Made by a program: the position numbers and the translations under genes. A DNA stretch of 64,000 nt from Umbilicaria muhlenbergii (lineage: Eukaryota; Ascomycota; Lecanoromycetes; Umbilicariales; Umbilicariaceae), in the NCBI GenBank assembly GCA_000611775.1, contig KK106985.1, forward strand, positions 1,474,291-1,538,290, in the 5' to 3' direction. This document shows, in pieces, positions 21,871 to 33,254 of this stretch. The notes beneath the pieces were generated by a model. It was not told the DNA's origin. It saw nothing but the letters and a program-made list of their open reading frames with translations, and searched no databases. Each line of letters starts with the position of its first letter. Position 1 is the stretch's first letter.

Positions 21871-21960
21871 GCTCTCACGCCTTCACGCCTCCACGCTTCC
21901 ACGCTTTCACGCTTTCACGCTTTCACGCTTTCACGTTTCCACGCTTCTACGTTTTCACGC
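21871..21960. repeat. CACGC-based 8-9 bp minisatellite
   Basis: About ten head-to-tail units of the form TTTCACGC (variants CTCCACGC, TTCCACGC, TTTCACG, TTCTACG) occur 1.0-1.1 kb upstream of the Mks1-like start codon. The central four units are identical and the outer ones have diverged, as expected for slippage. Confidence 0.85.
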
Positions 21961-22006
21961 TTCGCAGTGGTAGGCCGTCACTGCACCCGGCCCCCTGTCC
22001 GCCCAA

Positions 22007-22034
22007 GGCCCAACTGCCATGGCCCAACTGCCAT
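22007..22034. repeat. 14-bp tandem repeat, two copies
   Basis: GGCCCAACTGCCAT occurs twice in direct succession and is followed by a partial third copy (GGCCCA). Confidence 0.85.
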
Positions 22035-22954
22035 GGCCCATGAATGATTAATGGGGAATGCGGTCTCAGGATGGCATCGCATCGCGCCATTGGAGCAACT
22101 GGCATGCCTCCGGTTAGAGTGAGACCGGAATTGCGGTCTGAACGAAAGCGCTACTACCCACTTCCCCGGTAGCGTAAGGTCCCACTGTCTGAGTTCATTT
22201 GCTCCGCGCAGCTTGACTGCAATCGATCTCTGCTCCGAGTCCTCGTCCCTACCGAGCTACCGTACATGTGCTCGTCCAGTGCGTTGCCAGTGATCTGTCA
22301 CCTGTAATCTGTACTACGAATCTGTAATCGGTCCCCCGTCCCACTATCGCCCTGCCCTGCCACGCCGGCCGGTGCTGGAGTCAGGCTGGCACAGGGCCAA
22401 GGGATCTCGACCCGACTTATTCTCTGCTAATTCCGGCGGAATCCAAACAAAGTCCCCCAGTCAGCCAGTGCCTCCCCCACCCGCCGAGATACCTTGCTTG
22501 AAGGATCCGAGCATCTGCCCCAGTTATCCCCTTCCCCCCGTCACTAACGCTTTGAGCACCCACAGCGGCGGTACGCGGCGTGCCACTGCGCTGCGATGCA
22601 GACATAGTGCGACCACATCAGACAAAACCACGCTGTCACCCACACACATTGTCGATGCGCTCCCTTCACTTCTAAAAAGCACCTGGAAGACAAGGGCAGG
22701 CACAAAGCCAACTCACCACCTCACACTCCCTTTTCCGAAACCGTCTCACGGAATACTTTTTCATGTTTGCATCGACTTGCATATTCCTTTAGATTAATAA
22801 AGATCGTGCGGCAACTGCAGTACGTCGCCGCGGCATTTAGGCTCTGACGCAATAATACATCTACCCCGAAATTACCCCAACGTGAAGGCAACGCCCCCAA
22901 CACCTCTACTGCCATTCAATACTTCTCCGCACTCATCGCGAGTGCTCCGAAATC

Positions 22955-24656
22955 ATGCCGACACGATTAGCAGCCCCTGTGCTCACCGTCAACGCCGGTA
23001 AAATGCACAAGGTCGACACCCGCAATGTGGAGAACCTCTTCGGCATGTGGACTGGTGAGGCTCACCTCACCTCATGGCATGTCATGGTCCGCTGACTTTG
23101 ATGTCTTCTTACCAGTCTTTTCTCGATGCGCAGAATCCATGGAGGAGGGCCGACGGTTAGAAAACCTGAGCTGGAGGATCTGGGGGAGGGAGACGCTCTG
23201 TTGCGAGTCGCAACCACAGTTGACAACAACACCGCCAATCGATGTCTCGAGACCGAGGCCAGGATCAAAAGACGTCCCTGAACTGTCCGCGAGTGTCGAC
23301 TCGTTAGCATCGGATGAGGCCGAACGGATAGAAAGCCACCGAAGAATGGAGATGGGAGCAGTCGACATCCAGATAAGACCTCCAAGGCAGAGTTCGCTCG
23401 AGAGTCGAGGCAGAGGCAAAGAAAAGCATATAACTTCTTTAGGCCTGGAAAAGATGGTGATATCGATCAAGGAGAGGAAGGAGATCGAGCCTTTGTCACC
23501 ATCAATCGCCGATGCTGTACCAAGCATTCTACATTCCATGGACATCACTCCTCGACCAGCGTCACCTACAACCATGGCACCGGATTCCGCAGAGTCTTCC
23601 GCGTCTACAGCTCTCCTCAGCAGCCCCGAGAGCGGTCTCAAAGCCGTACAGACTGTTGGATCGGACACAAGCGCAGAGCTAATCACCTCCCACAGCGTCG
23701 TCCGTGGCTTTTCGCCAAGTCAGATATCATCGTCCTATCGATCACAGACGCACCTCTCACCTGGGCCCTTACCCGCGAAAAGCATCGCTCATGCGAAGGC
23801 GGATGAGCCAAAGGCAAAGGGTGGCCTCTTCATGTTGGGTAGCTCTTCTGGCGAAGATGAGAGCTCGTTCGAAGAAAAGATGTCCGCTAAAGCACCACGC
23901 AGTACTCTGGCGGCTGGGTTGAAGCAAAAGAACAAGCAGACGTCTTTCAAGGATGAAGTCGAATCACGGATCATTGATCACAGCTCCCATGAAGATGAAG
24001 CAGTCTTTGAGTCGGATGAGGAGGAAGATATATCTGAAAGTGCTATTGAGGATGAAGACGATTCTTCGGACTGGGAGGACTCTGCGTCAGAAAGCGGAGG
24101 ATCAACTGACAATGAGAAGCAGCCATTGTTCCAACGCGTCGATTCCAGACCAAATCTGACCTCGCGGCGATCTCTACTGACGACATTGATACACGAACCG
24201 GAACGAGCTGCCGCTCTTGCAAACCAGGCATCGAGATCTACACCAGCGATGCATCGGTCGCGGACATCGTCACCCAACGGTCCCTCAATCGCTGCTTCAC
24301 CAGAAGACGAGCCGGGCCTCACAATGCAGGGACCTAACGTTCCTCGCTCAAAGCCCATCATCATGACTACATCCAATCAATACCCTCCAGCACTCTCACC
24401 TCGAACCACACGTCGGAACATGCTGGCCACCGAATTGACTGAGTCGTTGCGGAAACATCTTCTGTGGGAACGCCAACAAAAGAACACTACTGCCAATGCC
24501 GTCCTAAAGCGGAGACATACGGCGCACGACGTAGCCAACTTGCAAGAGTATCCAGGATCGAGGAACGATCAGAGCTCCAAAGACGCGTCGAAGAACAACT
24601 CATGGAATCACTACTTCGGCCATGGCATCGGCGAGTATCACCAGGCCGGCTGGTAG
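22955..24656 (+). CDS. Mks1-like GATA-like (DUF1752) / DUF3295 regulator
   Basis: Two exons, 22955-23054 and 23116-24656, give 546 residues. Residues ~18-55 (VDTRNVENLFGMWTVFSRCA, then GRRLENLSWRIW) match the GATA-like N-terminal domain (DUF1752) found in AreA and in Mks1-type proteins; the intron splits this domain in the same codon as the V of WTVF. The C-terminal half matches DUF3295 (GGLFMLGSSSGEDESSFEEK, DDSSDWEDS, FQRVDSRPNLTSRRSLLTT, TRRNMLATELTESLRKHLLW). The protein has no zinc finger. Yeast Mks1 is a negative regulator in retrograde, TOR and nitrogen signalling, so a nutrient-signalling role is inferred and not shown here. An exceptionally long upstream gap precedes it. Serine-rich linkers suggest heavy phosphorylation. 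Confidence 0.88.
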
Positions 24657-26482
24657 TCACGAACACTCTACATATCACACATCTACACCACCAACTCTTC
24701 GGGGACTTTTTACGGTATACTATTAGCGGTATCTGGTGCATTTCACATAGCGGGGGGACGGTGGTAATGACGGCGTTGCATGGCTTTTCCCCAGGTTTTT
24801 CCCCGGCGGCGCATCTGACCGCAAGGTGGCACGAAGTGGACTGTTTGCTTTTATCATGATACCTATGCGGTGCTCATCGCACGCTGCATATTTGCATGCG
24901 CCATGACCTTTGTGTGAAAGGGATTTCTACAAGCGAAAATGTACTTGTATGTTTACGGGGCCGCGGTAGAGCTCTCGCTTTCACATGGCATGGTCTTCAG
25001 TCTTGACGCCGGTGGAGCCACTAATTTGGCTAACATCTACGGAGAGGGATAGACGTCGAGGCCGGGTCTAAAAGCTTGTGTCTCAGGAATTACTCAGGAG
25101 AGAGACTAGATAATCATTATTCAGCTATTGGAGCTGCTTGTGGATATTTCACCTTCCGTGGCAATCCACTTGAGCACGAGAAAAATACTATTACATAGTC
25201 TACGTTTCGGCCATACATGTGAACATGTGCTTTCTGTCTAACATGCTGCACAGATTCGGGCGCATAGTAGAGCTCCAAGCCTCCAAAGCGTCGGCGGTCC
25301 CGACGCTGCGTGCGTGAAGAAACGATGCATAAGCGGTTCTCGTACTCGTACCCAACACTTTTATGCCCGAGGCATGGAGCATCGACGTGAATCACACCAC
25401 CCAGCGCATAAAGCAGAAAATGATTTGTATATTTCCAGAAAGTCACGTCGTCTCTTATTTCATGGTCGCACCGCGCACCGCATACCACTCACACCACCAC
25501 CACACCGCTCATTCCTTCTGGAACAAAGGGTTGGTAAACGCTTGGGTTCTAATTCTGGTTTTACTTTTTGCGCCGCCATCCATCGCTTATGCACGTTGCA
25601 TGGCCTTTTCTACCTTTTTCCTTTGGCCTTTGCACCTGGCTTGATGCACGTTTCGACGCTGCTTGCTGCGCTGCTGCGGGCGGTCATGCATGGAGGATTC
25701 TTGCGATGTTATTTGTGCAAAGGCCGTGGAGCGTGGGGCGTGGGCCGTGGAGCGTCCTGTCGTGCTGTCGTGGGACGATGGCACCACGGGCCGGCACCGT
25801 GGATAGCATCCCCGATGTGGTGTGGGCGCCTTATGAAAGCTTATTTGCTGGACGGTGGCTGTTCCCTCTGCTGTTGGGACTGGGGACAGCAGGCAGTGGG
25901 GGTTAGGGTTGGAATGTCGGCGCAGGGTTGACGATACCGTCGCTCGCGCGAATGCGGAGATAGAGGCGGAGATTGTGGCTGTGACTGTGACTGTGCCTGT
26001 TGCCCGCGACCTGGTTTTTCCATTAGGTCATTATATTCCCCGATTACGCATGGACTGATCGTCGTTTCTCTGCTTCGCGTCTCTCCACAGATTCTTCCGA
26101 TATTCCTGCCGCCGACCGATCAATGCCACTGTCTGAGTCACTCCTTCGCGGCATGGACGTGGAATAGTCGTGAGGGACTCCGTTCCGTATCCATGTAGAG
26201 ATAGTCAGTAGTGCCTGACTCATCGCCTGATGTAACGCACCAAAAGCTGCGTACATGAGACGACGTGCATCCGCGCTGTTATCGGACCATTTCTCCTCAA
26301 TCTCGAAATTGCGATTTACTCCGCACATTATCATTCCGTCAAAGTGGCAGACTCCCGATTACCGAGAAAAGCCGGCCCGTCCCAACCAGCACCGTCTCAT
26401 GGCTCCAACACCACCATTCGACCCGTTCGCATAGCATACACCAATCGGGAAATATCTAAGCAGGCGCCGCATCGAGTCCATC
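24657..26482. other. 1.8-kb intergenic region
   Basis: No gene can be supported. The forward frame 25314-25931 is open for about 200 codons, but the composition is irregular and the start is not an ATG. Short GTGGAGCGTG/GTGGGCCGTG repeats occur near 25725-25755 and CTGTGACTGTGACTGTG near 25978-25998. The region should contain the 3' end of the Mks1-like transcript and the promoter of the zinc-finger gene. Confidence 0.35.
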
Positions 26483-29400
26483 ATGGATAGGCAGGCGGCG
26501 ATCAATCTGCCTGACAGACCGGGCAGCACGTCTGGCCTTGACAGCGGTACATCGAGCAGCGCAGGTGACTCGCGAATGATGAGCTGGCGAGGCTGGCGCA
26601 ATTTGCGAGGTCACACGGGCTGACTTATCTCCAGGGAGTCCAGGCTCTGTGCTGGCATCGCCCTCCATCGTGACGCCTCGGCAGGCGCCGAAAAGGAAAG
26701 CGCGCTGCCGGTACTTTGCCACGAGAAATGGTATTGGCTGCTTTCGTAATTTGTTTATTTTCGGCTTGTTGCCTATTTCAAGACCACGTGGACGTGGTGC
26801 TGATGGACTTTGCTCATTTCCCATTAGTCCCTCGCCTCGTTCTGCTGTTATCTGCCTTCTGCTGTTATCTGCGGTAACGCTCGTGTAATTGACTCTCGAC
26901 AGGTTGCAGAGCAGGTGACGCTTGCCCATTCATACACGATCCGTCGAGCGTGAATGATCACCAAGATGAAGGGCAATCGTCGAAGGGGAAGTTACAGCAA
27001 CGGCCGGTAGCTCCCAAGGACGTCGTTGCCAATGAAACCCCTCTGGCCCCGCAGCAGGCACGCCGGTATGACCCAGGACCGGTCGCCACATCGCGGCTGG
27101 TGCCCAAACCCCTATCGCAGTCCCAGATAGAGGATCCAAGGGAGTTTCAGACTCGGCAGTTGCGGCGGAGGTTTTCTCCCGCCGAGAAACCCGAGGATAA
27201 CGGCACAACTTTCATATTCAGGATGCCGCCTTCGGATCCTGATTTTCCTTTTGAGATAGTAGCGCTGGAGTGCGTGCTACATGTACCACTGGCTTATCCC
27301 AAGGCTGGCAAGCCCTCACTGCGTGTCACCAACAAGGAGATGGGCCGAGGCTACCAAATTAATGTGGAAAAAGGATTCGATGCTCTGGTCGAGCAGTCGC
27401 CACAAGCTACACTCTTGGCGCTGATGAATGCTCTCGATAAGCGACTGGAAGCTCTACTGACGGAGCAGAAAGCTGAGACTATCACGATAGTGCCTAATAC
27501 CGCATCTGGTACACGTGACCGCCGGCATGAGAGTACAGCTCCTGTGCCAGAAGTCGCTAAGGGTGTCCCAGCAAAGCCTGCAAGTGCTCAGAGAACTGAA
27601 CGTTATACCCAAGAACAACTGGACAATGCTCGAGCCAGGCGGGAGTTGGAGACGCGCCAACTAGAAGCCCGCCTGGGGGAACTTCCCTTGTTCGTCAAAT
27701 CAACTGATGGTATAGTTTACACAGTACCAATAGAACCCAGAAAACGTGGAGATCTTCCCGTACCGTTGATGGTTGTGAAGAGTGTCAAGCTACTCGTTCC
27801 ATTACTTTATCCCTTGCAGTGTTGTCGCATCGAAATTAAGAATGTCGCACGGGATGCTGCTGCTAATACAGAGAGTTCCTTTGAGAGGAGGGCTAAGCAA
27901 GCTCCTGAGACGACTCTAATGGGACACATCAACTACTTGTCGCAGAATATGCACATTATGGCCACGGAGACTGTGGTGGAGGCTTCCGATGAGGTCCCAG
28001 AGGTTCCGAGCGTAGCGTCTCTCCAGATTGAAGATGCTCCTCCTCCGCAGGTAGCTTCAACGTCACAGATAGAAGGAGACCGGAGTCATATCAAACTTAT
28101 CCCGCGACCGCCTGAATGGGCGCTTAGTGGTGCGGCTAATGAAGATGACGATACCGATTACTCCGATTCCTACGATTCTGGAGACGAGGTTACGGACGAG
28201 GCTGGCGAAGAAACTACGGATATCATGCCAGAGAGTTCAAGTACGGGACCCGAGCGAGGCATACTCCTTTCGTTTCCTTTCCTTGAACTCTACGGCGTTG
28301 AACTGCTTGAGCTGGTTTCTTTATGTATAACTATCAAGTGCGAACGCTGTAAAGACGTTATGGACATTAGCAACCTGAGGACCTCCGCTGCACGCTCAGA
28401 GTCATGCAAAAAGTGTACCAGCACGCTCAATATAGGTCAAAATTCACTCTTCGAGCGTATGAAAAGAACAGCAACTGATGAGAGCAGGCTATCGAAGAGA
28501 GCTGATGCATGCCAACTCTGTGCGAGCCGGGTACATTGATCTTGATGGCTGCTTAGTCGTTGACATGCTACCCAGGTACACCACAAATGCCTCTGTATTC
28601 GGAACACTGACTCAGAGCTGAACAATTTTGTCATAGCAACTTCATCCCGACATGCTCGGAGTGCTCCACCCCATGTCCAAGCCCTGGAATCGTCTCCGTC
28701 CGCGGCGAGTCGTCGATGACGGTCTGCAGGGAGTGTCACCGCAAGATGAGTGAGTTGCCATCACTGAAAGCCTTGTACCCTTGCGAATGGAGGCCTCACT
28801 TGGCTTTTCTATGTGGTAGACTGACGCCTTTTAACCGGCGGTGTAGCTTTCCAAATCCATGAAGTCAAGTTCTTGCTCGTCAGTGCAGCAGCTGGTAGGT
28901 GCCAAGCATCTAGTCTTAAGCAATAGCTGCTGACCCATCTTTTGCAACAGTAAGGGCGAACCGAGCGCCGCCACGGAAGAAGGTACGCTGCCACAGCCCT
29001 CAGTCCACATCGGATGGTCTTTCTGCAAACCCATTTGGTGGGACATTTACTCATGTTTTAAAGACGAAAGAAAATCTAGGGATTGTGGCTGGGCAGGAGC
29101 TTCCCCGACGCGGTCGCTGTATGCATTACAGCAAATCCTACCGCTGGTTTCGTTTCAGCTGCTGCTCGAAGGTCTTCCCCTGCGATAGGTGAGTTGAACA
29201 GTGTGGACCAAATCCATCCTTACCTATTTAAACCTAATGGCCTATCAGATGTCACGACGCCGAGAGTGATCACCCTAACGAGCATGCAAACCGGATGATC
29301 TGGTAAGACTATTTGTTTACGTACCTTCTTTAATTGATTTTCTCCATGCGATCCTATCCTTCTCACGCAAGGACTCTGGAAAATCGATCTAATCACCTTT

Positions 29401-29687
29401 ACTCACCACAGTGGGTTCTGCTCCCGCGAACAAAACTACCGCCCCGAGGACTGCGGACTCTGCCATTCGAGTCTCACCAAAAGACAAGGCTCTGGCTTCT
29501 GGGAAGGAGGGAAGGGAACGAGAGATAAGACCAGAATGTCGCGGAAAGGTACGTTCTACTATTTCCCTCAATGACACTTCATGTTTCGCCGAGCCGTTTT
29601 GTACGGGACTTTGTAATACTGATGTGATCTATACGAACAGATCCGAGGAAATACAAGCGGCGGCCGGGTGGAAAGCCAAAGACATGA
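26483..29687 (+). CDS. CCCH + CHY zinc-finger protein
   Basis: Eleven exons: 26483-26564, 26635-26730, 26903-28435, 28488-28575, 28637-28749, 28847-28894, 28951-28982, 29064-29188, 29249-29302, 29412-29548 and 29641-29687, giving 784 residues. A CCCH finger (C52-x8-C61-x5-C67-x3-H71, CRYFATRNG|CRAGDACPFIH) is reconstituted across the second intron. Residues ~150-260 and ~320-410 resemble RWD-like folds. A CxxC pair in exon 3 (CERCKDVM, CKKC) and another in exon 5 (CSECSTPCPSPG, CRECH) lead into the CHY signature (CMHYSKSYRWFRFSCCSKVFPCDRCHD), then MICGFCSRE, CGLCHSS and a basic tail. CHY fingers occur in Hot13 and Pirh2-type proteins. Function here is unknown; RNA binding is only suggested by the CCCH finger. 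The intron at 28436 has a weak GTCAAA donor. Confidence 0.82.
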
Positions 29688-30966
29688 AATGATTATGCAA
29701 CGACTGTTTGAGTGTTGAGTGATTAGGAGTTGAGAACCCCAGGCGAACCATAAAAAAAAGTGACGGTTCTCAGACGAGGAGATCCCCCGATATTCAATAG
29801 CGAAGAAAGCTACGAAGAACATTGAGTGCACAATTATTATAGTGAAAGTCACTGAGCTTTACCATCTATGCGTCTTCATTTCACCGAAACAACAACATGC
29901 CTTTCATCAACAACCTACTCCCAAGCCTCCCGAAGAAGCCTCTCCTTCAAGCCCGCCCTTCATCTCGATCTTCCACCCCCTCCCACATCCCCAGTGCGTA
30001 ACCATACTACTAGCCACTCCCACACACCGTCTATCCTTCTCCAGCCATACCCACCACCCACCCCATCCCTCTTGCCCCCAACCCCCCCAAAACCCAAGTG
30101 AATGTCCACCCCCACCATCAAACCATTCACACCCGGCCCCCTCCCTCAAAAGGAAAAGGAACCCGCAAAAAAAACATTCCACCCAGCGTGGGGGTTCGAA
30201 CCCCCCCTCCTCCGTCCCAATAAGCTTTTCCTTGCCTCTGCCTCCAAGGGCAACCGGCTGCCCGGAAAGCTTCCAGGTTTTCCACTTCATTTTTAATTTT
30301 TAACTTTTATGTTTTTTTGGGTTTTTGGGTTTTCTATTTTTTTTTTTTTTTTGGGAAAATTTTCCACTTCTGACGGAAAATACTACCACTGCACCAAAGA
30401 GGGTTTTGGTAGGTGAACAGCGGCGGTATCTGGGGCTATAAGGGGGCAATTTCGCCGACGTTTGGCGTTAGGGCTGAAGAGGGATGAGGAGGGGGTTGGG
30501 AGGAAGGGATTGGGATTGGGGGGTTTGGGGTTGAGGGGAGGGGGATAGGTGGTGGCTTGGGGAAGAAGGGGAAAGGGCGGGGGGAGTTTGGGGGGTTGAG
30601 ACAGATTGCGGGACTTGGAGTGGGGCAGGCGAGCGTGATTCACACGTTCTTAGTCACGAGCATTCACTAGGGAGAGGGGAGGTTTGCTTGAGGGATAGGG
30701 TGGTGAGGGGGGAGAGGTTGGTGGGTAAGTATGGTTCGTGAATTGATGGACAGGGGGGTTTTCACTGTAGTCTGGTTGCATGTCGGTCTTTGGAGACGCT
30801 GATACCGTGCTTGAACAGTGCCAGAAGCATTCATTCGATTCTCTACACTAACGTCCACATGCCGAAGTCTTGGTAACTATGATCACCAATTCGCCATCAA
30901 CGCCGCTGTCAACCGTGCGCGCTTAGTGGGTATAACGCACAGATCGACCTGATTTTGACTCTCAAC
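29688..30966. other. intergenic, strand-asymmetric C-rich then G-rich DNA
   Basis: This lies between the 3' ends of the CHY gene and RAP1. It holds a C-rich stretch (about 29925-30220), a T-rich stretch with a run of about 17 T (30302-30365) and a G-rich stretch (30475-30610). Open frames follow the base skew and show no domain. A GGTTCGAACCC box near 30193 resembles a tRNA T-loop, but no matching acceptor or D-arm is present on either strand. Confidence 0.4.
30475..30610. repeat. G-run tract with quadruplex potential
   Basis: More than ten runs of three to six G are separated by one to five bases (for example GGGATTGGGATTGGGGGG), followed by more runs to 30600. Four-run quadruplex motifs can be drawn repeatedly. 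It lies 0.4-0.5 kb past the RAP1 stop codon, on the strand opposite the RAP1 coding strand. Confidence 0.75.
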
Positions 30967-33254
30967 TCATGCACTGCCCCTGTAAATCCTCAAAAACTCC
31001 CATCTCGCATCAAACCCCTCCTGTCCATGCTTCTCCTGCAGTCTCCTGATGCGCCTGCCATCGCTCGCGTCCAGATCCTCGTCATCCGCTTCCGTCCACA
31101 CCCCTCTCACGTTCCTCGGTATTGTCTTGTGCTTGGCTAGGTAGGGCAGAATCTCTTCTGCGAGATCGGCCTCCATGCTCGTGCATTTTAACGCTAATGC
31201 AACGTCTTCGGCTTCCATGCCGGCGGCGACGTGTGAGTCGATCCACTCGTCTAGCCGGGCCGTGATGTCAGCTTCATTCTCTTCCGTATCAGATTCTGGC
31301 TCTTCTTCCGCAGCATCCTCTGCGGTCTGTAATAACGCTGGCACTCGGCCCGGTGGCGAGGATGGCATTAGATCGTCCCATCCGCCGTCCGGTTCTGGCA
31401 GTGAAAAATCCGGGTCTTGCGTTTGGCCTGCTAGGAGTGCTTGTGTGTCGATGGTCCATGGTTGAGCTTTGTCGATTTCTAATCGTTTCGCGACTTCCTC
31501 CTCGGTGAGCTCATCTGCTTCCCAGCCGCCTTCCGGAGGTACGACTTCGAGATCTAGATACTGGGTCGGGTCTTTGAATGTGGTCTGAGTTTTGCGGGCT
31601 GAGTGACTAGGCTCAGAAAGTGATTGGGAGGCAGGCATACCGAGCCCATCACTGGCACTCTCGTCGTCGGAGTCGATGTTCATGACACCATTCACTGGGT
31701 CGAAAGGTGCATCGAGCTCATGAGGAATTTGCTCGGGAGTTGATGGTACTTCAAGAGGTTCTTCACTGCTTGCTGGACGTTGACGTTTGTTCATTGACTC
31801 CATAGGCTTAAGCGGCGAACTGTGAGGCAGTTCATCCACTTCAGCGGCCGTTCGCTTGCGCTTTGGTGATCTGTTGCTTCCAACTAGTACCTCGAGAGTA
31901 GGCAAGAAGAGACTCTGGGAGTCAGTTGTTTCTGATCTTGCGTCACATGCTAGGCTTTCATCGCGACTACCATTCTTGTCCACCTGATCCGCGCCTGGTG
32001 GCTTCGTTACATGCAAGTTTGGAGACTTGGGCTTATAGGAAGGACTTCTCTGCCTTCGTTTCGCATCTGATGGCATCTCATTTGATCCCGGGATTTGGAT
32101 TAGTCGGTCAATCGCTGCCTTGTTTGATTTGGTACGGATATCAGACAAAGCTTGGTCCGGTTCATGGTTGTCTTCGGCAGCATTTCGGGCCTCTCGCTTT
32201 ATGTGAAGTGGGAGTACTGTAGACTCCCAGAAATTCCTCCACTGCCGCGCAGAATGACTGGGGAACTGCGAGTGCATTAGATTCAGTCTTGGCCTACGCC
32301 TAAATATTGTATGTTATGCAGGGGACTCACTTCACTGGCCCACTTTGCCCAGGCGTCTTTAAGATTCTCCGGAGGGACGTTGAGGATATCCTCGGCGTTC
32401 CCAAGGAGACTGGTAACATCCTCTGGAGTGAACCTCGTTACCTGTTCCTTAGTTTCGCCCAAGACATTTTTCTGCTTCTTAGTTGTATTTGCTCCGACGG
32501 CTTGATCCGAGCGCGGAGCTGGGGAACCTCTTCGTGGAACTGCTGCAGGGCGTGGTTTATCGTGAAACTGTTTGATCCAACGGTCGCGCCAGGCTTGCCA
32601 AGGATGCCTTGAGTTCTGTAAGACGTTGAGTGACAAGGATAAAGAAAGCACCTTGCTTGAGCATGCGTACTTTTTGCTCCAGCTCCTTATAGATCTCATT
32701 ACCCGCCGACTTCCCACCTTCTTGCTCATGAGCAGTAACCCAATCGAAAAGAAATCGATCATCCTCTGCAGTGAAAGCAGTTCGTACCCCTTTCGCCGGC
32801 CGTGTGGTAGAACCGATAGTTCGGGTAGTGCCCGCCGGCGGCCCAACTGCGTGCTCTTCTAGGTTTTCGAGATGGCCATTGCGAATCGATAGCTCTACGA
32901 ATTTGTAGGAGTATCTGAACGTCAAGTGTTAGTTGGTAATGAAGTTGCGCGATCAGGCGAGGAGTTGTCGCCGTTGCTTACGTGCCAGGAGGAGCTTCCT
33001 TCCGCGCGTGATCCACCAATTTGATATCTGCATTCTTCTCCAGGGGCACCACTTCTCCGCCATTTGCCTATACAATCAAAAGGCTTTCAGCGGGTTACTA
33101 TTGCACGGAGAACGCTTTCATTACTGACCTGTACGAGCTGGACAAAGTGCTGCCGTTGAGGCACCCTCTGAGCGAACCATATCTTCACGCCCTCGAAAAG
33201 AGTCCCCTCCGTGCCCACGTCGCCATTAACGTTGGTATACACCACTTGCGCCAT
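30967..33254 (-). CDS. RAP1: telomere protein Rap1 homologue
   Basis: Shelterin component. Exons in transcript order are 33254-33129, 33067-32982, 32914-32671, 32615-32331 and 32265-30967, giving 679 residues. An N-terminal BRCT domain (residues 1-95: GTLFEGVKIWFAQRVPQR, NGGEVVPLEKNADIKLVDHA) is followed by a single Myb/homeobox-like domain (about 118-175: FTAEDDRFLFDWVTAHEQEG then HPWQAWRDRWIKQF). A long acidic, disordered middle leads to a C-terminal RCT-like helical domain (about 580-675: ITARLDEWIDSHVAAGM, then EEILPYLAKHKTIPRNVRGVWT). The order BRCT-Myb-RCT is diagnostic of Rap1. One Myb domain, as in S. pombe Rap1 and TERF2IP, suggests recruitment by a TRF-like partner rather than direct DNA binding (inference). 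The ATG at 33254 is the first in frame. RAP1 is divergent from SWF1. Confidence 0.9.

Larger units (their letters stand above)
16330..22954. other. 6.6-kb region without a supportable gene
   Basis: Open frames here are short (none above about 180 codons), lack recognisable domains and cannot be joined by splice signals into a family I know. Base composition looks close to that of the flanking coding DNA rather than AT-rich, so it does not look like heavily RIP-mutated transposon. Features seen are a 23-base direct repeat (17775-17820), a CACGC minisatellite (21871-21960), a 14-base tandem repeat (22007-22034) and several TACGGAGTA dyads. The right end must contain the promoter and leader of the Mks1-like gene. 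Confidence 0.5.

Noticed and set aside
25314-25931. 205-codon forward frame
   Set aside because: Composition changes along it, there is no domain, and overlapping frames are equally open.
30180-30220. GGTTCGAACCC box resembling a tRNA T-arm
   Set aside because: No matching acceptor, D-arm or A-box on either strand, and the flanking T run is part of a larger low-complexity block.
29842-30303. 153-codon forward frame
   Set aside because: Follows the C-rich base skew; proline- and histidine-rich without any motif.
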